Shown piece by piece: positions 8,568-16,799 of a stretch of 17,635 nucleotides of DNA. Source of the DNA: an uncultured Acidobacteriota bacterium (GTDB lineage: Bacteria > Acidobacteriota > Thermoanaerobaculia > Gp7-AA8). Within the stretch, counting starts at the first letter, position 1; each line of letters starts with the position of its first letter. The stretch is taken from positions 1-17,635 of the forward strand of contig CAMPKJ010000077.1 of assembly GCA_946887105.1 (NCBI GenBank), in the 5' to 3' direction. Made by a program: the position numbers and the translations under genes. The notes beneath the pieces are model-generated. The model did not search any database. It saw only the letters and a program-made list of their open reading frames with translations, and was not told the origin of the DNA.

Positions 8568-11500
8568 ATGACGACCGCTGAAAGCATCGCGCCTGATATT
8601 GCCCTGCCGCCGCGGTATCAGATCCGGTCCGTCCTCAAGCAAACCCCCGACACCTGTGTGTTCCGCGTCTTCGACGCGCCGGACCGCCGCGACGAAGCGA
8701 TCAAGATCCTCTCGCGCGAAGTCACGGATCCGCAACAACTCCTGCGCTTCAAGACCGAGTTCTCGACGCTCGCATCGCTCGAGCACGCCAGCGTGATCAA
8801 GGTCTACGACTACGGCGTCCTGCAGGATCGCTATCCGTACTTCACGATGGAGTTCTTCGCCGGAAAACGCATCACCGAATTTTTCGACGGCAAGAACTGG
8901 GACGCGCTCTACGATGTCATCCTCCAGATCGCCTCCGGCCTGCACCACATCCATCACCTCGGCATCGTGCATCTCGATCTGAAGCCGTCGAACATCCTCG
9001 TCAACGACGAAGGCCAGGCCAAGATCATGGACTTCGGCCTGGCCATCGAGAGCCGGCAGGTCTTCGACCGGAAGATCCGCGGCACGCTGCAGTACATGGC
9101 GCCCGAAGTGTTGCGCCAGGACCGCGTCGACTCGCGCGCCGATCTCTACGCGCTCGGCATGACGCTGTACGAGACCGTCACCGGCGCGCTGCCGGGCTAC
9201 GGACGGCCGGCCATCGAAGTGATGCGCATGCATCTCGATGAGGAGATCCGTCCGCCGTCGTCGATCAATCCGCGCCTTCCCGAAAGACTCGAGCAGATCA
9301 TCCGCAAGCTGCTGGAGAAAGATCCGCGGCATCGCTTCCCATCCGCCGCCGCGTTGATGCAGGCGGTCGCGGAAGCAGCGGGCAGGAAGGGTCCGCCGCG
9401 GGAGCTCCTGGTCGGACACGGCGAGCTGTACGCCGCGCCGCTGATCGGCCGCAAGCATGAAGTCGAACAGTTGATGGCGCTCATCGCCGATGCGCGTGAA
9501 GGCCGCGGCAACGGCGTGATCCTGGCCGGCGCGGAAGGCATGGGCAAGAGTCGCATCGTCCGCGACGTCACGCTGCGCGCGCAGCTCGACGGCGCGCGCG
9601 TGTTCTGCGGGCGCTGTCCCGTCAATCGCAAGACGATCTACGCGCCGTTCTTCGAAATCTTCCAACAGATGGTCTCCGCGGTGAATCCGGAAGCCGACGT
9701 CGCGGAAGAGATCCGGCGCATTCTGCGGCCCGTGGTCGCGCAAGCGGGTCCGGAGACGAGCCCGCCGCAGCACGGGCAGAAGTACCGCCTCTACAACCGC
9801 ATCGTGCAGTCGATGCAGGACCTCTATGGATTCCTGAGCGTCGGCGGCGAAGCGGGCGGCTCTCCGCTGATCCTCGTGATCGACGACCTGCAGTGGGCCG
9901 ATCCGTCGACCGCGGAGCTGTTTTCGTTCCTGGTCAGCGAAGCGAAACAGAACCGCCTGCTCGTGATCGGCACGCTCACGCTCGATTCGGGCGGCGAGGC
10001 GGCCATCGAATCGTCCTCGCCGGATCTCGCGTTCTGGGAGATGCGCAGCCGCGAAGGCAGCTTCCCGATCCTGCGCGTCGAAACGCTCACGGAATCGCTG
10101 GTACGCGAGCACGTGCAGTCGCTTCTCGGCGATCTCAACGTCAGCGATGAACTGGTGCGCTGGATGTTGTGGGAGTCGGCCGGCTCGCCGCTGAACATCC
10201 GGCGCATCGTCGATTACCTCGTCGCGCACGACTATCTGCAGTGGACGCCCGACGGATGGATCGCCGACATCGAACGCATCCGCGTGCTGCGCATGCCGGG
10301 CGGCTCCGCGTCGATCCTCATGGAGAAGGTGGACGCGCTCGCGCCGGAAACGCGCGCGCTGCTGGAGATGGCGTCGGTGTTCGGTGAGACGATGGATCTC
10401 GAGCTGCTGTCTCACGTCTCCGACGTCCCGCCGGAGCAAACGTACGCAGCGGTGCGCGAGCTCTCGCGGCATGGCCTCATCGACGAGTCGAACGATGGGA
10501 AGACCATCCTCTTCCCGCAGATGCATCTTCGCGACGCGCTGTACAACGCCATGCCGGAGCGGCGGCGCACGGAACTGCATGCGCGTTTCGGCGAGGCGCT
10601 GGAGCCGGCCGCGAACGACGGCTCGACGCAGCTGATCGGACAGGTGGCGTATCACTTCGCGCGCGCAAACGACATCGAGCGCGGAACGCGCTATTCGATC
10701 GACGCCGGCGATCTCGCGACGCGCACGCTCGCGCACGAAGAGGCGACGGAGTTCTATCGCGTCGCGCTGGAGCTGATGGACCTCGGCGGTGTCGAAGAGG
10801 CCCGCAAGGCGGAAGTGCGCGAGAAGCTGGCCGACGCGTACTACCGCCGCGATGACTATCGCAGCGCCATGCACGCGTATCAGTTCCTGCTCAAGAGCAT
10901 CCAGAGCCGGCATCCGGACGAAGTGGCGAACGTCGACATCGCGCGGGTGATGAAGAAGATCGGCAAGGTGCTGGTGCGTCGCGGCGATCAGGAAGCGGCC
11001 ATGACGTACTACCAGTCCGCGCTCACGACCTACGAGCAGCTCGGACAGACCGTCGACGTCGCGGAGATGCTGAACCGGCTGGCGTGGCTGTATCGCATGC
11101 GCGATGACCTCGACGCCGCACGCGACACCGCCGAACGCGCCAGGACCATGCTCGAGAGGATGGAGCCGACCGTGGTCTACGGCTACGTCAAGAACATCCT
11201 CGGCCTGATCGAGTTTGCGCGCGGCGACTGGCAGCGCTCGCGCGAGATCCTCGAGGAAGCGCTGGCCATCGGCGAGCGGCTCGGCTCCGAGCAGCTCTGC
11301 AAAGTGGTCTCGATGAACCTCGGCAACACGGTCTGGAAGCTCGGCGAGTGGAACACGGCCATGAGCTACTTCCGCCGCAATCTCGAGCGCTCCGAGGCGG
11401 AAGGCGATCTGTGGGACCTCGTCACCGCGTACAGCAATGTGGGCGTGGTCGAGTACGGACGCGGCAACTTCCACACCGCCGCGGCGCTGTTCGAGAAGAG

Positions 11501-13871
11501 TGTGCGCATCGACGAGAAGATCGGCGCGCTCGAGCACGAAGCGCTGGCCCGCGAGAACCTCGGCGACGCGCTGGAGATGCTCGGCCGCTGGGACGAGGCG
11601 CTGGCGCAGTACCAGCGCTGCATCAGCCTGGAAGGCTTCGATGAAACGCGCGCGTCGCGGCTGTCGGTCTACGTGCCGCTGGCGCGACTGACGAAGAAAC
11701 GCGGCGACATCGCGAAGGCGCTCGAGTTCGCGCAGAAGGCGATGGCGGCCGGCGAGCGCGCACGCGAAGAAGACCTGATCGCCGAGGCGGCATATGTGAT
11801 CGCCTCGATCGAGGACGAGCGCGGAAACCTCGACGAAGCGGAGCGCTACCTCGGGCGCTGCCTGACCATCTTCGAGAGCAATCGCACGCTTCCCGGACTT
11901 GCGCGTGCGCACACCGCCGCGGCCGTATTCGTGCTGCAGCGCGGCGACATGGATGCGGCGGTGCGGCATGCGGAGATCGGCGAGCGTTATGCGCGCCAGC
12001 TCGGCGATCGCTATCAGCTGGCCAAGAACGATTGGGCCTGGGCCAAGATCCACGGTTCACGCGGCGACCGCGAGACCGCCACGGCAAAATTCGACGGCGC
12101 GCGCGCGGCGTTCGAAGAGCTCGACACTCCGTACGACCTCGGGCGCCTCCTGTTCGACATCGGCCTGCTGCGCGAAGAGCCGGAAGAGGCCACGCAAACG
12201 ATCCGCAGCGCGATCCGCATCTTCGAGCGCCTCGACGCCACGCACGACCTCGAACGTGCGCGCGGTGCGCTGTTCCGGATCCGTCCGCCGGGACGCGCGC
12301 CGGAGTCGGGCGTGGTCGGGCTGTACGAGATCGTCAAGATCATCAACTCGACGCTGAACCTCGAGGAAGTGCTCAACCGCGTCCTCGACGTCTGCATCCG
12401 CCGCCTGCGCGCCGAGCGCGGGATGATCATCCTGCTCGATCCGCTCACCGGCGCGATGCGCACGCGCATCGTCCGCAACATCAAGGAAGGCGCGGAAGGG
12501 GAGTCGAAGCGCTCGCCGCAGTCGATCGTCAAGGAAGTGATCCAGACCGGGCAATCGGTGATGTCCGCCGACGCGCGCGAGGACCATCGCTTCGTCGAGT
12601 CGGAGTCGGTGATCGCGGAGAACATCATCTCCATCCTCTGCGCGCCGCTCATCATCAAGGAGCGCATCTCCGGCGCGATTTACGTCGATCATCGCCAGGC
12701 GCGTCAGCTCTTCTCGCAGAAGGACCTGAGCTTCCTGGAGGCGTTCGGCGATCAGGCCGCCATCGCGATCGAGAACGCGCGTCTTTACGAAGAGCTCGAG
12801 GAAGCGCGCACGCGGCTGTCACTGGAAAACGAAACGCTGCGCCGCGAGGTGCTCGTCGAGAAGCATCTCGACTCCGTCATCGGACATTCGGATGCAGTGG
12901 TGAAGATTCAGTTCGCGATCCGCAAGGCATCGGCGGGACACTCGACGGTGCTGCTGCGCGGCGAATCGGGAACGGGCAAGGGACTGGTGGCGCGGATCAT
13001 CCACAACATCGGGCCGCGCCGGAACGGACCGTTCATCAAGTTCAACTGCGCCGCGCTGCCGGAGACGCTCGCGGAGTCGGAGCTGTTCGGCCACGAGAAG
13101 GGCGCGTTCACCGGCGCCGACCGGCGGAAGCTGGGACGCTTCGAGCTGGCCAACAACGGGACGATCTTCCTCGACGAGATCGGCAAGATGTCGCTGGCCA
13201 TGCAGGCCAAGCTGCTGCGCGTGGTGGAAGACAAGGAGTTCGAGCGTGTCGGCGGAACGCAGACCATCAAGACCGACGTGAAGATCGTCACCGCGACCAA
13301 TCTCGATCTGGAGAAGGCGATCGAGGACGACACGTTCCGCGAGGATCTGTTCTACCGGCTGAACATCATCCCGATCGTGCTGCCGCCGCTGCGCGATCGC
13401 AAAGACGACATCCCGGTCCTGACCGAGCATTTCATCCGCAAGATCTGCAAGGACCTCGGCATCGACAACAAGCGCCTCGAGCCGGGCGTGCTGGACCTCT
13501 TCATGCGCTACGACTGGCCGGGCAACGTCCGCGAGCTCGAAGCCACCATCCACCGCGCCATCGTCATGTCGAACGGCGACACGGTGACCAAGAACGAGTT
13601 CTACAACCTCTATTCGAGCCAGGCGCCGACGCTCGCGGTCTCGGACGGCTCGTCCGCCATCTCGAGCTCGATCGTCGGCCCGCTGGTGGGCAAGAGCGAG
13701 ATCACCTCCGAGGTGTACGACGAGGTGATGAGCGCCGTCGACAAACAGCTGATCCTGCGCGCGCTGGAGAGTTGCGGTGGAAGGATCCGCGAGGCTGCAC
13801 GCAGACTCGGCCTCGCGAGAAATACGCTGAAGTCGAAGATTCAGAAGTACAACATTGCGGTGAGGGAGTAG
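8568..13871 (+). CDS. Giant fusion regulator: kinase - AAA_16 ATPase - TPR - GAF - sigma54 activator - Fis HTH
   Basis: A single 1767-residue polypeptide with six modules. (1) Residues 15-270: a Hanks-type kinase fold with Lys46, HLDLKPSN (135-142), DFGLA (155-159) and APE (178-180). The glycine loop is degenerate and HRD reads HLD. (2) Residues about 290-680: an AAA_16/STAND-like ATPase with LIGRKHEVE, Walker [11 protein letters not shown] (321-330) and Walker [13 protein letters not shown] (434-445). (3) Residues about 690-1230: a long TPR array. (4) Residues about 1248-1405: a GAF domain ending in the signalling helix [15 protein letters not shown]. (5) Residues about 1435-1670: a sigma54-interaction AAA+ domain with VIGHSDAV, Walker A GESGTGKG (1465-1472), GAFTGA (1512-1517), TIFLDEIG and LRDRKDDI. 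(6) A Fis-type helix-turn-helix near 1728-1764 ([20 protein letters not shown]). The output should be ATP-dependent activation of sigma54 promoters. ATG 8568 is preferred to GTG 8544 because of the -10 position. Confidence 0.95.
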   Translation: MTTAESIAPDIALPPRYQIRSVLKQTPDTCVFRVFDAPDRRDEAIKILSREVTDPQQLLRFKTEFSTLASLEHASVIKVYDYGVLQDRYPYFTMEFFAGKRITEFFDGKNWDALYDVILQIASGLHHIHHLGIVHLDLKPSNILVNDEGQAKIMDFGLAIESRQVFDRKIRGTLQYMAPEVLRQDRVDSRADLYALGMTLYETVTGALPGYGRPAIEVMRMHLDEEIRPPSSINPRLPERLEQIIRKLLEKDPRHRFPSAAALMQAVAEAAGRKGPPRELLVGHGELYAAPLIGRKHEVEQLMALIADAREGRGNGVILAGAEGMGKSRIVRDVTLRAQLDGARVFCGRCPVNRKTIYAPFFEIFQQMVSAVNPEADVAEEIRRILRPVVAQAGPETSPPQHGQKYRLYNRIVQSMQDLYGFLSVGGEAGGSPLILVIDDLQWADPSTAELFSFLVSEAKQNRLLVIGTLTLDSGGEAAIESSSPDLAFWEMRSREGSFPILRVETLTESLVREHVQSLLGDLNVSDELVRWMLWESAGSPLNIRRIVDYLVAHDYLQWTPDGWIADIERIRVLRMPGGSASILMEKVDALAPETRALLEMASVFGETMDLELLSHVSDVPPEQTYAAVRELSRHGLIDESNDGKTILFPQMHLRDALYNAMPERRRTELHARFGEALEPAANDGSTQLIGQVAYHFARANDIERGTRYSIDAGDLATRTLAHEEATEFYRVALELMDLGGVEEARKAEVREKLADAYYRRDDYRSAMHAYQFLLKSIQSRHPDEVANVDIARVMKKIGKVLVRRGDQEAAMTYYQSALTTYEQLGQTVDVAEMLNRLAWLYRMRDDLDAARDTAERARTMLERMEPTVVYGYVKNILGLIEFARGDWQRSREILEEALAIGERLGSEQLCKVVSMNLGNTVWKLGEWNTAMSYFRRNLERSEAEGDLWDLVTAYSNVGVVEYGRGNFHTAAALFEKSVRIDEKIGALEHEALARENLGDALEMLGRWDEALAQYQRCISLEGFDETRASRLSVYVPLARLTKKRGDIAKALEFAQKAMAAGERAREEDLIAEAAYVIASIEDERGNLDEAERYLGRCLTIFESNRTLPGLARAHTAAAVFVLQRGDMDAAVRHAEIGERYARQLGDRYQLAKNDWAWAKIHGSRGDRETATAKFDGARAAFEELDTPYDLGRLLFDIGLLREEPEEATQTIRSAIRIFERLDATHDLERARGALFRIRPPGRAPESGVVGLYEIVKIINSTLNLEEVLNRVLDVCIRRLRAERGMIILLDPLTGAMRTRIVRNIKEGAEGESKRSPQSIVKEVIQTGQSVMSADAREDHRFVESESVIAENIISILCAPLIIKERISGAIYVDHRQARQLFSQKDLSFLEAFGDQAAIAIENARLYEELEEARTRLSLENETLRREVLVEKHLDSVIGHSDAVVKIQFAIRKASAGHSTVLLRGESGTGKGLVARIIHNIGPRRNGPFIKFNCAALPETLAESELFGHEKGAFTGADRRKLGRFELANNGTIFLDEIGKMSLAMQAKLLRVVEDKEFERVGGTQTIKTDVKIVTATNLDLEKAIEDDTFREDLFYRLNIIPIVLPPLRDRKDDIPVLTEHFIRKICKDLGIDNKRLEPGVLDLFMRYDWPGNVRELEATIHRAIVMSNGDTVTKNEFYNLYSSQAPTLAVSDGSSAISSSIVGPLVGKSEITSEVYDEVMSAVDKQLILRALESCGGRIREAARRLGLARNTLKSKIQKYNIAVRE

Positions 13872-13888
13872 CGCTCGCTGCGCGAGCG
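13872..13888 (+). terminator. Small GC hairpin directly after the regulator stop codon
   Basis: CGCTCGC-TGC-GCGAGCG, a perfect 7-bp stem with a 3-base loop beginning one base after the TAG stop. There is no T-run afterwards, so it is not a textbook intrinsic terminator. It may act with the larger hairpin that follows to end transcription or protect the 3' end. Confidence 0.4.
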
Positions 13889-13967
13889 GGTTGTCGGTTG
13901 TCGGTTCTCTGTGAGGTGTGGCCCGAGCGAACACTCACAGACAACTGACAACCGACAACCGATAACC
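13889..13967. repeat. Large imperfect hairpin built from inverted heptamer repeats
   Basis: The left arm, 13889-13915, pairs with the right arm, 13934-13960, over 27 positions: 25 Watson-Crick pairs, one G-U pair and one C-C mismatch, with an 18-base loop (13916-13933). The outer arms are heptamer arrays: GGTTGTC twice then GGTTCTC on the left, and GACAACT, GACAACC, GACAACC, GATAACC on the right. It lies between the convergent stop codons of the sigma54 regulator and the cytochrome c gene, as expected for a REP/MITE-like or bidirectional terminator element. No target-site duplication or transposase was seen. Confidence 0.8.
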
Positions 13968-13968
13968 A

Positions 13969-14571
13969 TTACGCGGGCGGCAGCGGCTGCGGCACCTCGT
14001 TGTCGATCGGCTTCAGCGTCCGCAGGTATGCGAACACCGCGTTCAGGTCCTCATCGCTCATGTGCCGGTAGTTGAACCACGGCATCGGCGGGAGCAGGGG
14101 ACGGGCGACTCCCCAGTGGCGGCCGTTGCGGATGGTGTTGCGGAAGATCTCCGGCGTCCAGATGCCGATGCCGGTGTTGCGGTCCGGCGTCAGGTTCGCG
14201 GCGAAGCTCACACCCCACGGTCCCGAGAACGCCGTGTTCGTCGCGGCGCCGGCGAAACCCCAGCGGTCGCCTTCGAGCCGCGCCTGCTTTTCGATCTTGA
14301 ACTGGCGCGGATGGCCGGAGAGCGCGCGGCTCATGTCCGGCACCGGATGTCCCAACTCCTTGCTCATGATCCATGGCGTATGGCAGTCGTTGCAGCCGCC
14401 GATCGTCACCAGGTACTCGCCGCGCTTGACCTGCGCCGCCTTCTGCATGGCCGCCTGGTCCACCACTTTCGCGGGACGCGACCCGTAAGTGCTGGCGACG
14501 ACGGTCAGCGACACCATCGCACCCGCCAGCAGGATCACCGTGAAGAGCTGTTTTCCACCAAGCCGTTTCAT
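13969..14571 (-). CDS. Membrane-anchored monohaem cytochrome c
   Basis: A 200-residue class I-type c cytochrome for electron transfer outside the cytoplasmic membrane. A short positive N-terminus (MKRLGGK) is followed by a hydrophobic segment at about 8-27, which is either a signal peptide or an anchor. Haem attachment is CNDCH (60-64). The distal part reads NLTPDRNTGIGIWTPE, then RNGRHWG, then LLPPMPWFNYRHMSDEDLNAVFAYLRTLKP, where the Met of PPMPW is the likely axial ligand. This pattern resembles the cytochrome domains of membrane alcohol and fructose dehydrogenase cytochrome subunits. Two ATGs lie in tandem at 14574 and 14571; the second is chosen because GGAGG (14577-14581) is 5 bases before it and only 2 before the first. 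No oxidase or dehydrogenase partner is in the window. It is divergent from the M61 peptidase gene. Confidence 0.9.
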   Translation of the reverse strand: MKRLGGKQLFTVILLAGAMVSLTVVASTYGSRPAKVVDQAAMQKAAQVKRGEYLVTIGGCNDCHTPWIMSKELGHPVPDMSRALSGHPRQFKIEKQARLEGDRWGFAGAATNTAFSGPWGVSFAANLTPDRNTGIGIWTPEIFRNTIRNGRHWGVARPLLPPMPWFNYRHMSDEDLNAVFAYLRTLKPIDNEVPQPLPPA

Positions 14572-14576
14572 CATTG

Positions 14577-14581
14577 CCTCC
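14577..14581 (-). promoter_or_regulatory. Shine-Dalgarno site of the cytochrome c gene
   Basis: GGAGG on the minus strand, 5 bases before the ATG at 14571 and 2 bases before the ATG at 14574. It decides in favour of the second of the two tandem start codons. Confidence 0.65.
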
Positions 14582-14593
14582 GTTACAGCGTGC

Positions 14594-14599
14594 AATGTA
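14594..14599 (-). promoter_or_regulatory. Candidate -10 element for the cytochrome c gene
   Basis: TACATT on the minus strand (4 of 6 matches to TATAAT), 19 bases before the first ATG, giving a short leader that contains the GGAGG site. It lies 4 bases from the edge of the 11-bp tandem repeat. No clear -35 is seen; the repeat occupies that position. Confidence 0.3.
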
Positions 14600-14603
14600 G
14601 GAA

Positions 14604-14625
14604 CGGCCGCTTACCGGCCGCTTAC
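14604..14625. repeat. Perfect 11-bp tandem direct repeat between divergent promoters
   Basis: Two adjacent identical copies of CGGCCGCTTAC (14604-14614 and 14615-14625). The period is close to one DNA helical turn, and each unit carries the palindrome CGGCCG. The repeat sits between the -10-like box of the cytochrome c gene (14594-14599) and that of the M61 gene (14629-14634), 3-4 bases from each, where both -35 regions would be. It is a plausible operator for a dimeric or tandem-binding regulator. Confidence 0.6.
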
Positions 14626-14628
14626 GAA

Positions 14629-14634
14629 TATCAT
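14629..14634 (+). promoter_or_regulatory. Candidate -10 element for the M61 peptidase gene
   Basis: TATCAT (5 of 6 matches to TATAAT), with 9 bases between it and the ATG at 14644. No Shine-Dalgarno precedes the ATG, so the transcript is probably leaderless or nearly so. The 11-bp tandem repeat takes the -35 position. Confidence 0.4.
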
Positions 14635-14643
14635 CCGCCGCGC

Positions 14644-16326
14644 ATGGTTCGATATCTCCTCTCGTGGGGCGCGCCGGCGGATCGGCTGTTCGACGTCGAC
14701 CTGCGATTCACCGCGCCGTCCAACATTCCACGCCTGCTGTTGCCGGCGTGGCGGCCGGGCCGATATCTGATCCAGAACTACGCGGCGAACGTCCGCGAGT
14801 GGTCGGCAGGCGAGGCAAAGATGTGGAAGGACGGGCTGACGAGCTGGCGGGTCGATGCGCGCGCGGGCGAAGAGGTGACGGTCCGCTATCGCTATTACGC
14901 GGGCGTGCTCGATGCCGGCTCGAGCTTCCTCGATGACGACGAGGCGTACTTCAACGGCTCGAACCTCTTCATGCTCGTCGACGGCCTTCGCGCCGAAGAG
15001 CATCTCCTCACCATCGCGGCACCGGCCGACTGGCGGATCGAGACGCAGCTCGCACGCGACGAGGACGGCACGTTCCGCGCGCGCGATTACGACCATCTCA
15101 TCGACTCGCCCGCCATCGCAGCGGCGACCATGACCCGCTACTCGTTCACCGAACGCGATGTGCGGTTCCACCTCGTCTTCCGCGGCGACGAAGGCATCGA
15201 CACCGAGCAGTACGTCGATCCGGTGCGCGTCATCGCCCGCACGCAGGCGGAGCTGTTCGGCGGGCTGCCGTTTCGCGAGTACCGCTTCCTCTATCACGTG
15301 CGCGACCGCTGGCACGGCGTGGAGCACGAAGACTCCTCGTCGATCATCGTTCGCCGCCACACCCTCCTCGGCGCCGGCCCCGGCGACGAGGGCTACGACC
15401 ACCTGCTCTCGATCACGTCGCACGAGCTCTTTCACGCCTGGAACGTGAAGCGGATGCTGCCGGCGACGTTCGCACCGTACGACTACTGGAATCCCACGCC
15501 GACGCGCCTGCTGTGGGCGATGGAGGGAGTGACGTCGTACTACGGAGAGCTGTCGCTCGTCCGTGGCGGGCTGTGGACCGTCGACCGCTATCTCCGTCAC
15601 CTCGCCAATGAGATTCAGACGCTGGAAAGCGTGCCCGCTCGCGCGCACCTTTCGCTCGCGCAGGCGAGTTTCGACGGCTGGCTGAGCGATCCCGCGCAGA
15701 TGCACGATCACCCCAATGCCTGGGTCTCGTTCTACAACAAAGGCGAAGTGGTCTCGGCACTGCTCGATCTCACCATCCGCCGCGCATCGAACGGCGAGCG
15801 TTCGCTCGATGACGTAGTGCGGCTGCTCTGGCAGGAACACGACGCCGCCGGGTTGGCCGATGATGCCGTCGAACGCGCGGTGGCGCGCGTGGCCGACGTC
15901 GGCGACTTCTTCACGCGCTACGTCGAGGGCACGGAGCCGCTGCCGTACGAGGAACTGTTCACCGCCGCCGGACTCACCTTCGCCGCCGCCGCGCGCGAGC
16001 CGGAATCCGCCGCCCTCGGCGTGCGCGTGCGGTTCCAGGACGGATTGATCGTCGAGAGTGTCCTGCGCGGCGGCGCGGGCATGGACGCCGGACTGCTGCC
16101 CGGCGACGAACTGCTCGCGCTGGCCGGCACGCGCGTCGCGAACGAAGCATTGCTGGCCGCTGCGTTGCGCGGACTCGATGTCGGAGAATCGACGGAGTTG
16201 CTGATCGCGCGCGCGGGTGTGGTGAAACGCCTGTCGCTCATCGCGCGGCCGGATCCGCGGACGAACATCACACTGCGCATCGAGAGTGCGAGCGAGCTGC
16301 GCCGCGGCTGGCTGGGGAGAGACTGA
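14644..16326 (+). CDS. M61-family (glycyl aminopeptidase type) metallopeptidase with PDZ domain
   Basis: A 560-residue zinc peptidase. The beta-rich N-terminal region (1-190), with PAWRPGRYLIQNYAANV (34-50), is typical of the M61 family. The catalytic domain has the zinc motif HELFHAWNVKR (260-270; His260, Glu261, His264), preceded by EDSSSIIV and followed by LLWAMEGVTSYYGEL, where Glu294 is the expected third zinc ligand. A C-terminal PDZ domain occupies about 455-545 (LGVRVRFQDGLIVESVLRGG..AGLLPGDELLALAG). M61 enzymes cleave N-terminal residues, with a preference for Gly or Ala in the studied members. No signal peptide is visible from ATG 14644, so it is probably cytoplasmic unless the start is wrong. 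No start further upstream gives a signal sequence. It overlaps the next gene by one base (TGATG), so the two products may work together. Confidence 0.92.
   Translation: MVRYLLSWGAPADRLFDVDLRFTAPSNIPRLLLPAWRPGRYLIQNYAANVREWSAGEAKMWKDGLTSWRVDARAGEEVTVRYRYYAGVLDAGSSFLDDDEAYFNGSNLFMLVDGLRAEEHLLTIAAPADWRIETQLARDEDGTFRARDYDHLIDSPAIAAATMTRYSFTERDVRFHLVFRGDEGIDTEQYVDPVRVIARTQAELFGGLPFREYRFLYHVRDRWHGVEHEDSSSIIVRRHTLLGAGPGDEGYDHLLSITSHELFHAWNVKRMLPATFAPYDYWNPTPTRLLWAMEGVTSYYGELSLVRGGLWTVDRYLRHLANEIQTLESVPARAHLSLAQASFDGWLSDPAQMHDHPNAWVSFYNKGEVVSALLDLTIRRASNGERSLDDVVRLLWQEHDAAGLADDAVERAVARVADVGDFFTRYVEGTEPLPYEELFTAAGLTFAAAAREPESAALGVRVRFQDGLIVESVLRGGAGMDAGLLPGDELLALAGTRVANEALLAAALRGLDVGESTELLIARAGVVKRLSLIARPDPRTNITLRIESASELRRGWLGRD
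16314..16319 (+). promoter_or_regulatory. Shine-Dalgarno site of the two-helix membrane protein gene
   Basis: GGGGAG at the end of the peptidase coding region, 6 bases before the ATG at 16326. Together with the overlapping stop and start codons it supports coupled translation of the two genes. Confidence 0.6.
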
Positions 16327-16799
16327 TGACCGAGGCAACGCCGGGACGCTTCATCGAAGACCGCATTCCGCTGGAGGGGATCGAGGAGACCTTCGCCGAG
16401 CTCGTCGAGCTCTACGGTGGCGAGGTCACGGCATCGCGCGATGGCGAGCGCGAGTTCACGCTGCCGCTGCGCCGCGGACAGGCCAGCGGCGGAGCGGTGG
16501 AGTGCACCATTTCGTGGGCAGATGACACGGTCACGATCACCTGCGACCGCGACATCGACGCGCCGAAAGCACAGCGCGTGTTGCTGCTGCTGGCAGGCGT
16601 CGCCGGCGCCGTGATGTTCATGCTCTGGCCGTTCTTCCCGGGCCAGAAAGCGTACGGGACGCTGGCCTGGCTCGGCGGCGTGGTTGCGATCGCGGTCTAT
16701 CTGATGACGCTGCGCAAGACGAGCGGCGGCCTCGCATACGACTTCCTGCAGAAGCTCGCCGCCCGTCAGCGGAACCTCAATCACGACACCGGCCGTTAG
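16326..16799 (+). CDS. Small membrane protein with two transmembrane helices, unknown function
   Basis: A 157-residue protein that I do not recognise. Residues 1-80 are soluble, with a predicted beta-rich region (REFTLPLRR, VECTISWADDTVTITCDRD). Two hydrophobic helices follow at about 84-103 (VLLLLAGVAGAVMFMLWPFF) and 111-129 (GTLAWLGGVVAIAVYLMTL), joined by a short PGQKAY loop. A basic, helical C-terminus (KLAARQRN) then probably faces the cytoplasm together with the N-terminus. The ATG overlaps the peptidase stop and has a GGGGAG site, so it is a real, coupled gene. The simplest reading is that it acts in the same process as the M61 peptidase, perhaps as a membrane tether, but nothing in the sequence proves this. 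Its last 23 bases overlap the convergent secreted-protein gene. Confidence 0.8.
   Translation: MTEATPGRFIEDRIPLEGIEETFAELVELYGGEVTASRDGEREFTLPLRRGQASGGAVECTISWADDTVTITCDRDIDAPKAQRVLLLLAGVAGAVMFMLWPFFPGQKAYGTLAWLGGVVAIAVYLMTLRKTSGGLAYDFLQKLAARQRNLNHDTGR

Noticed and set aside
8463..12053. A minus-strand frame open for about 1197 codons upstream of, and in frame with, the transmembrane kinase gene
   Set aside because: It lies antisense to the giant regulator, whose motifs fix the plus strand as coding. The translation is Arg/His/Leu/Asp-rich with no domains. Long antisense frames are expected opposite GC-rich genes with strong third-position bias.
12032..13948. Plus-strand frame of 638 codons overlapping the sigma54 part of the regulator
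   Set aside because: It is the shifted frame of the regulator. The composition is Arg/Ala/Gly-rich and none of the sigma54-activator motifs fall in it.
14062..14643. Longer N-terminus for the M61 peptidase starting at 14062
   Set aside because: It would run antisense through the cytochrome c gene and translates to low-complexity sequence. ATG 14644 begins the conserved M61 region.
14611..16338. Minus-strand frame of 575 codons opposite the M61 peptidase gene
   Set aside because: Antisense shadow; the M61 zinc motif, the PDZ domain and coupled neighbours establish the plus-strand gene.
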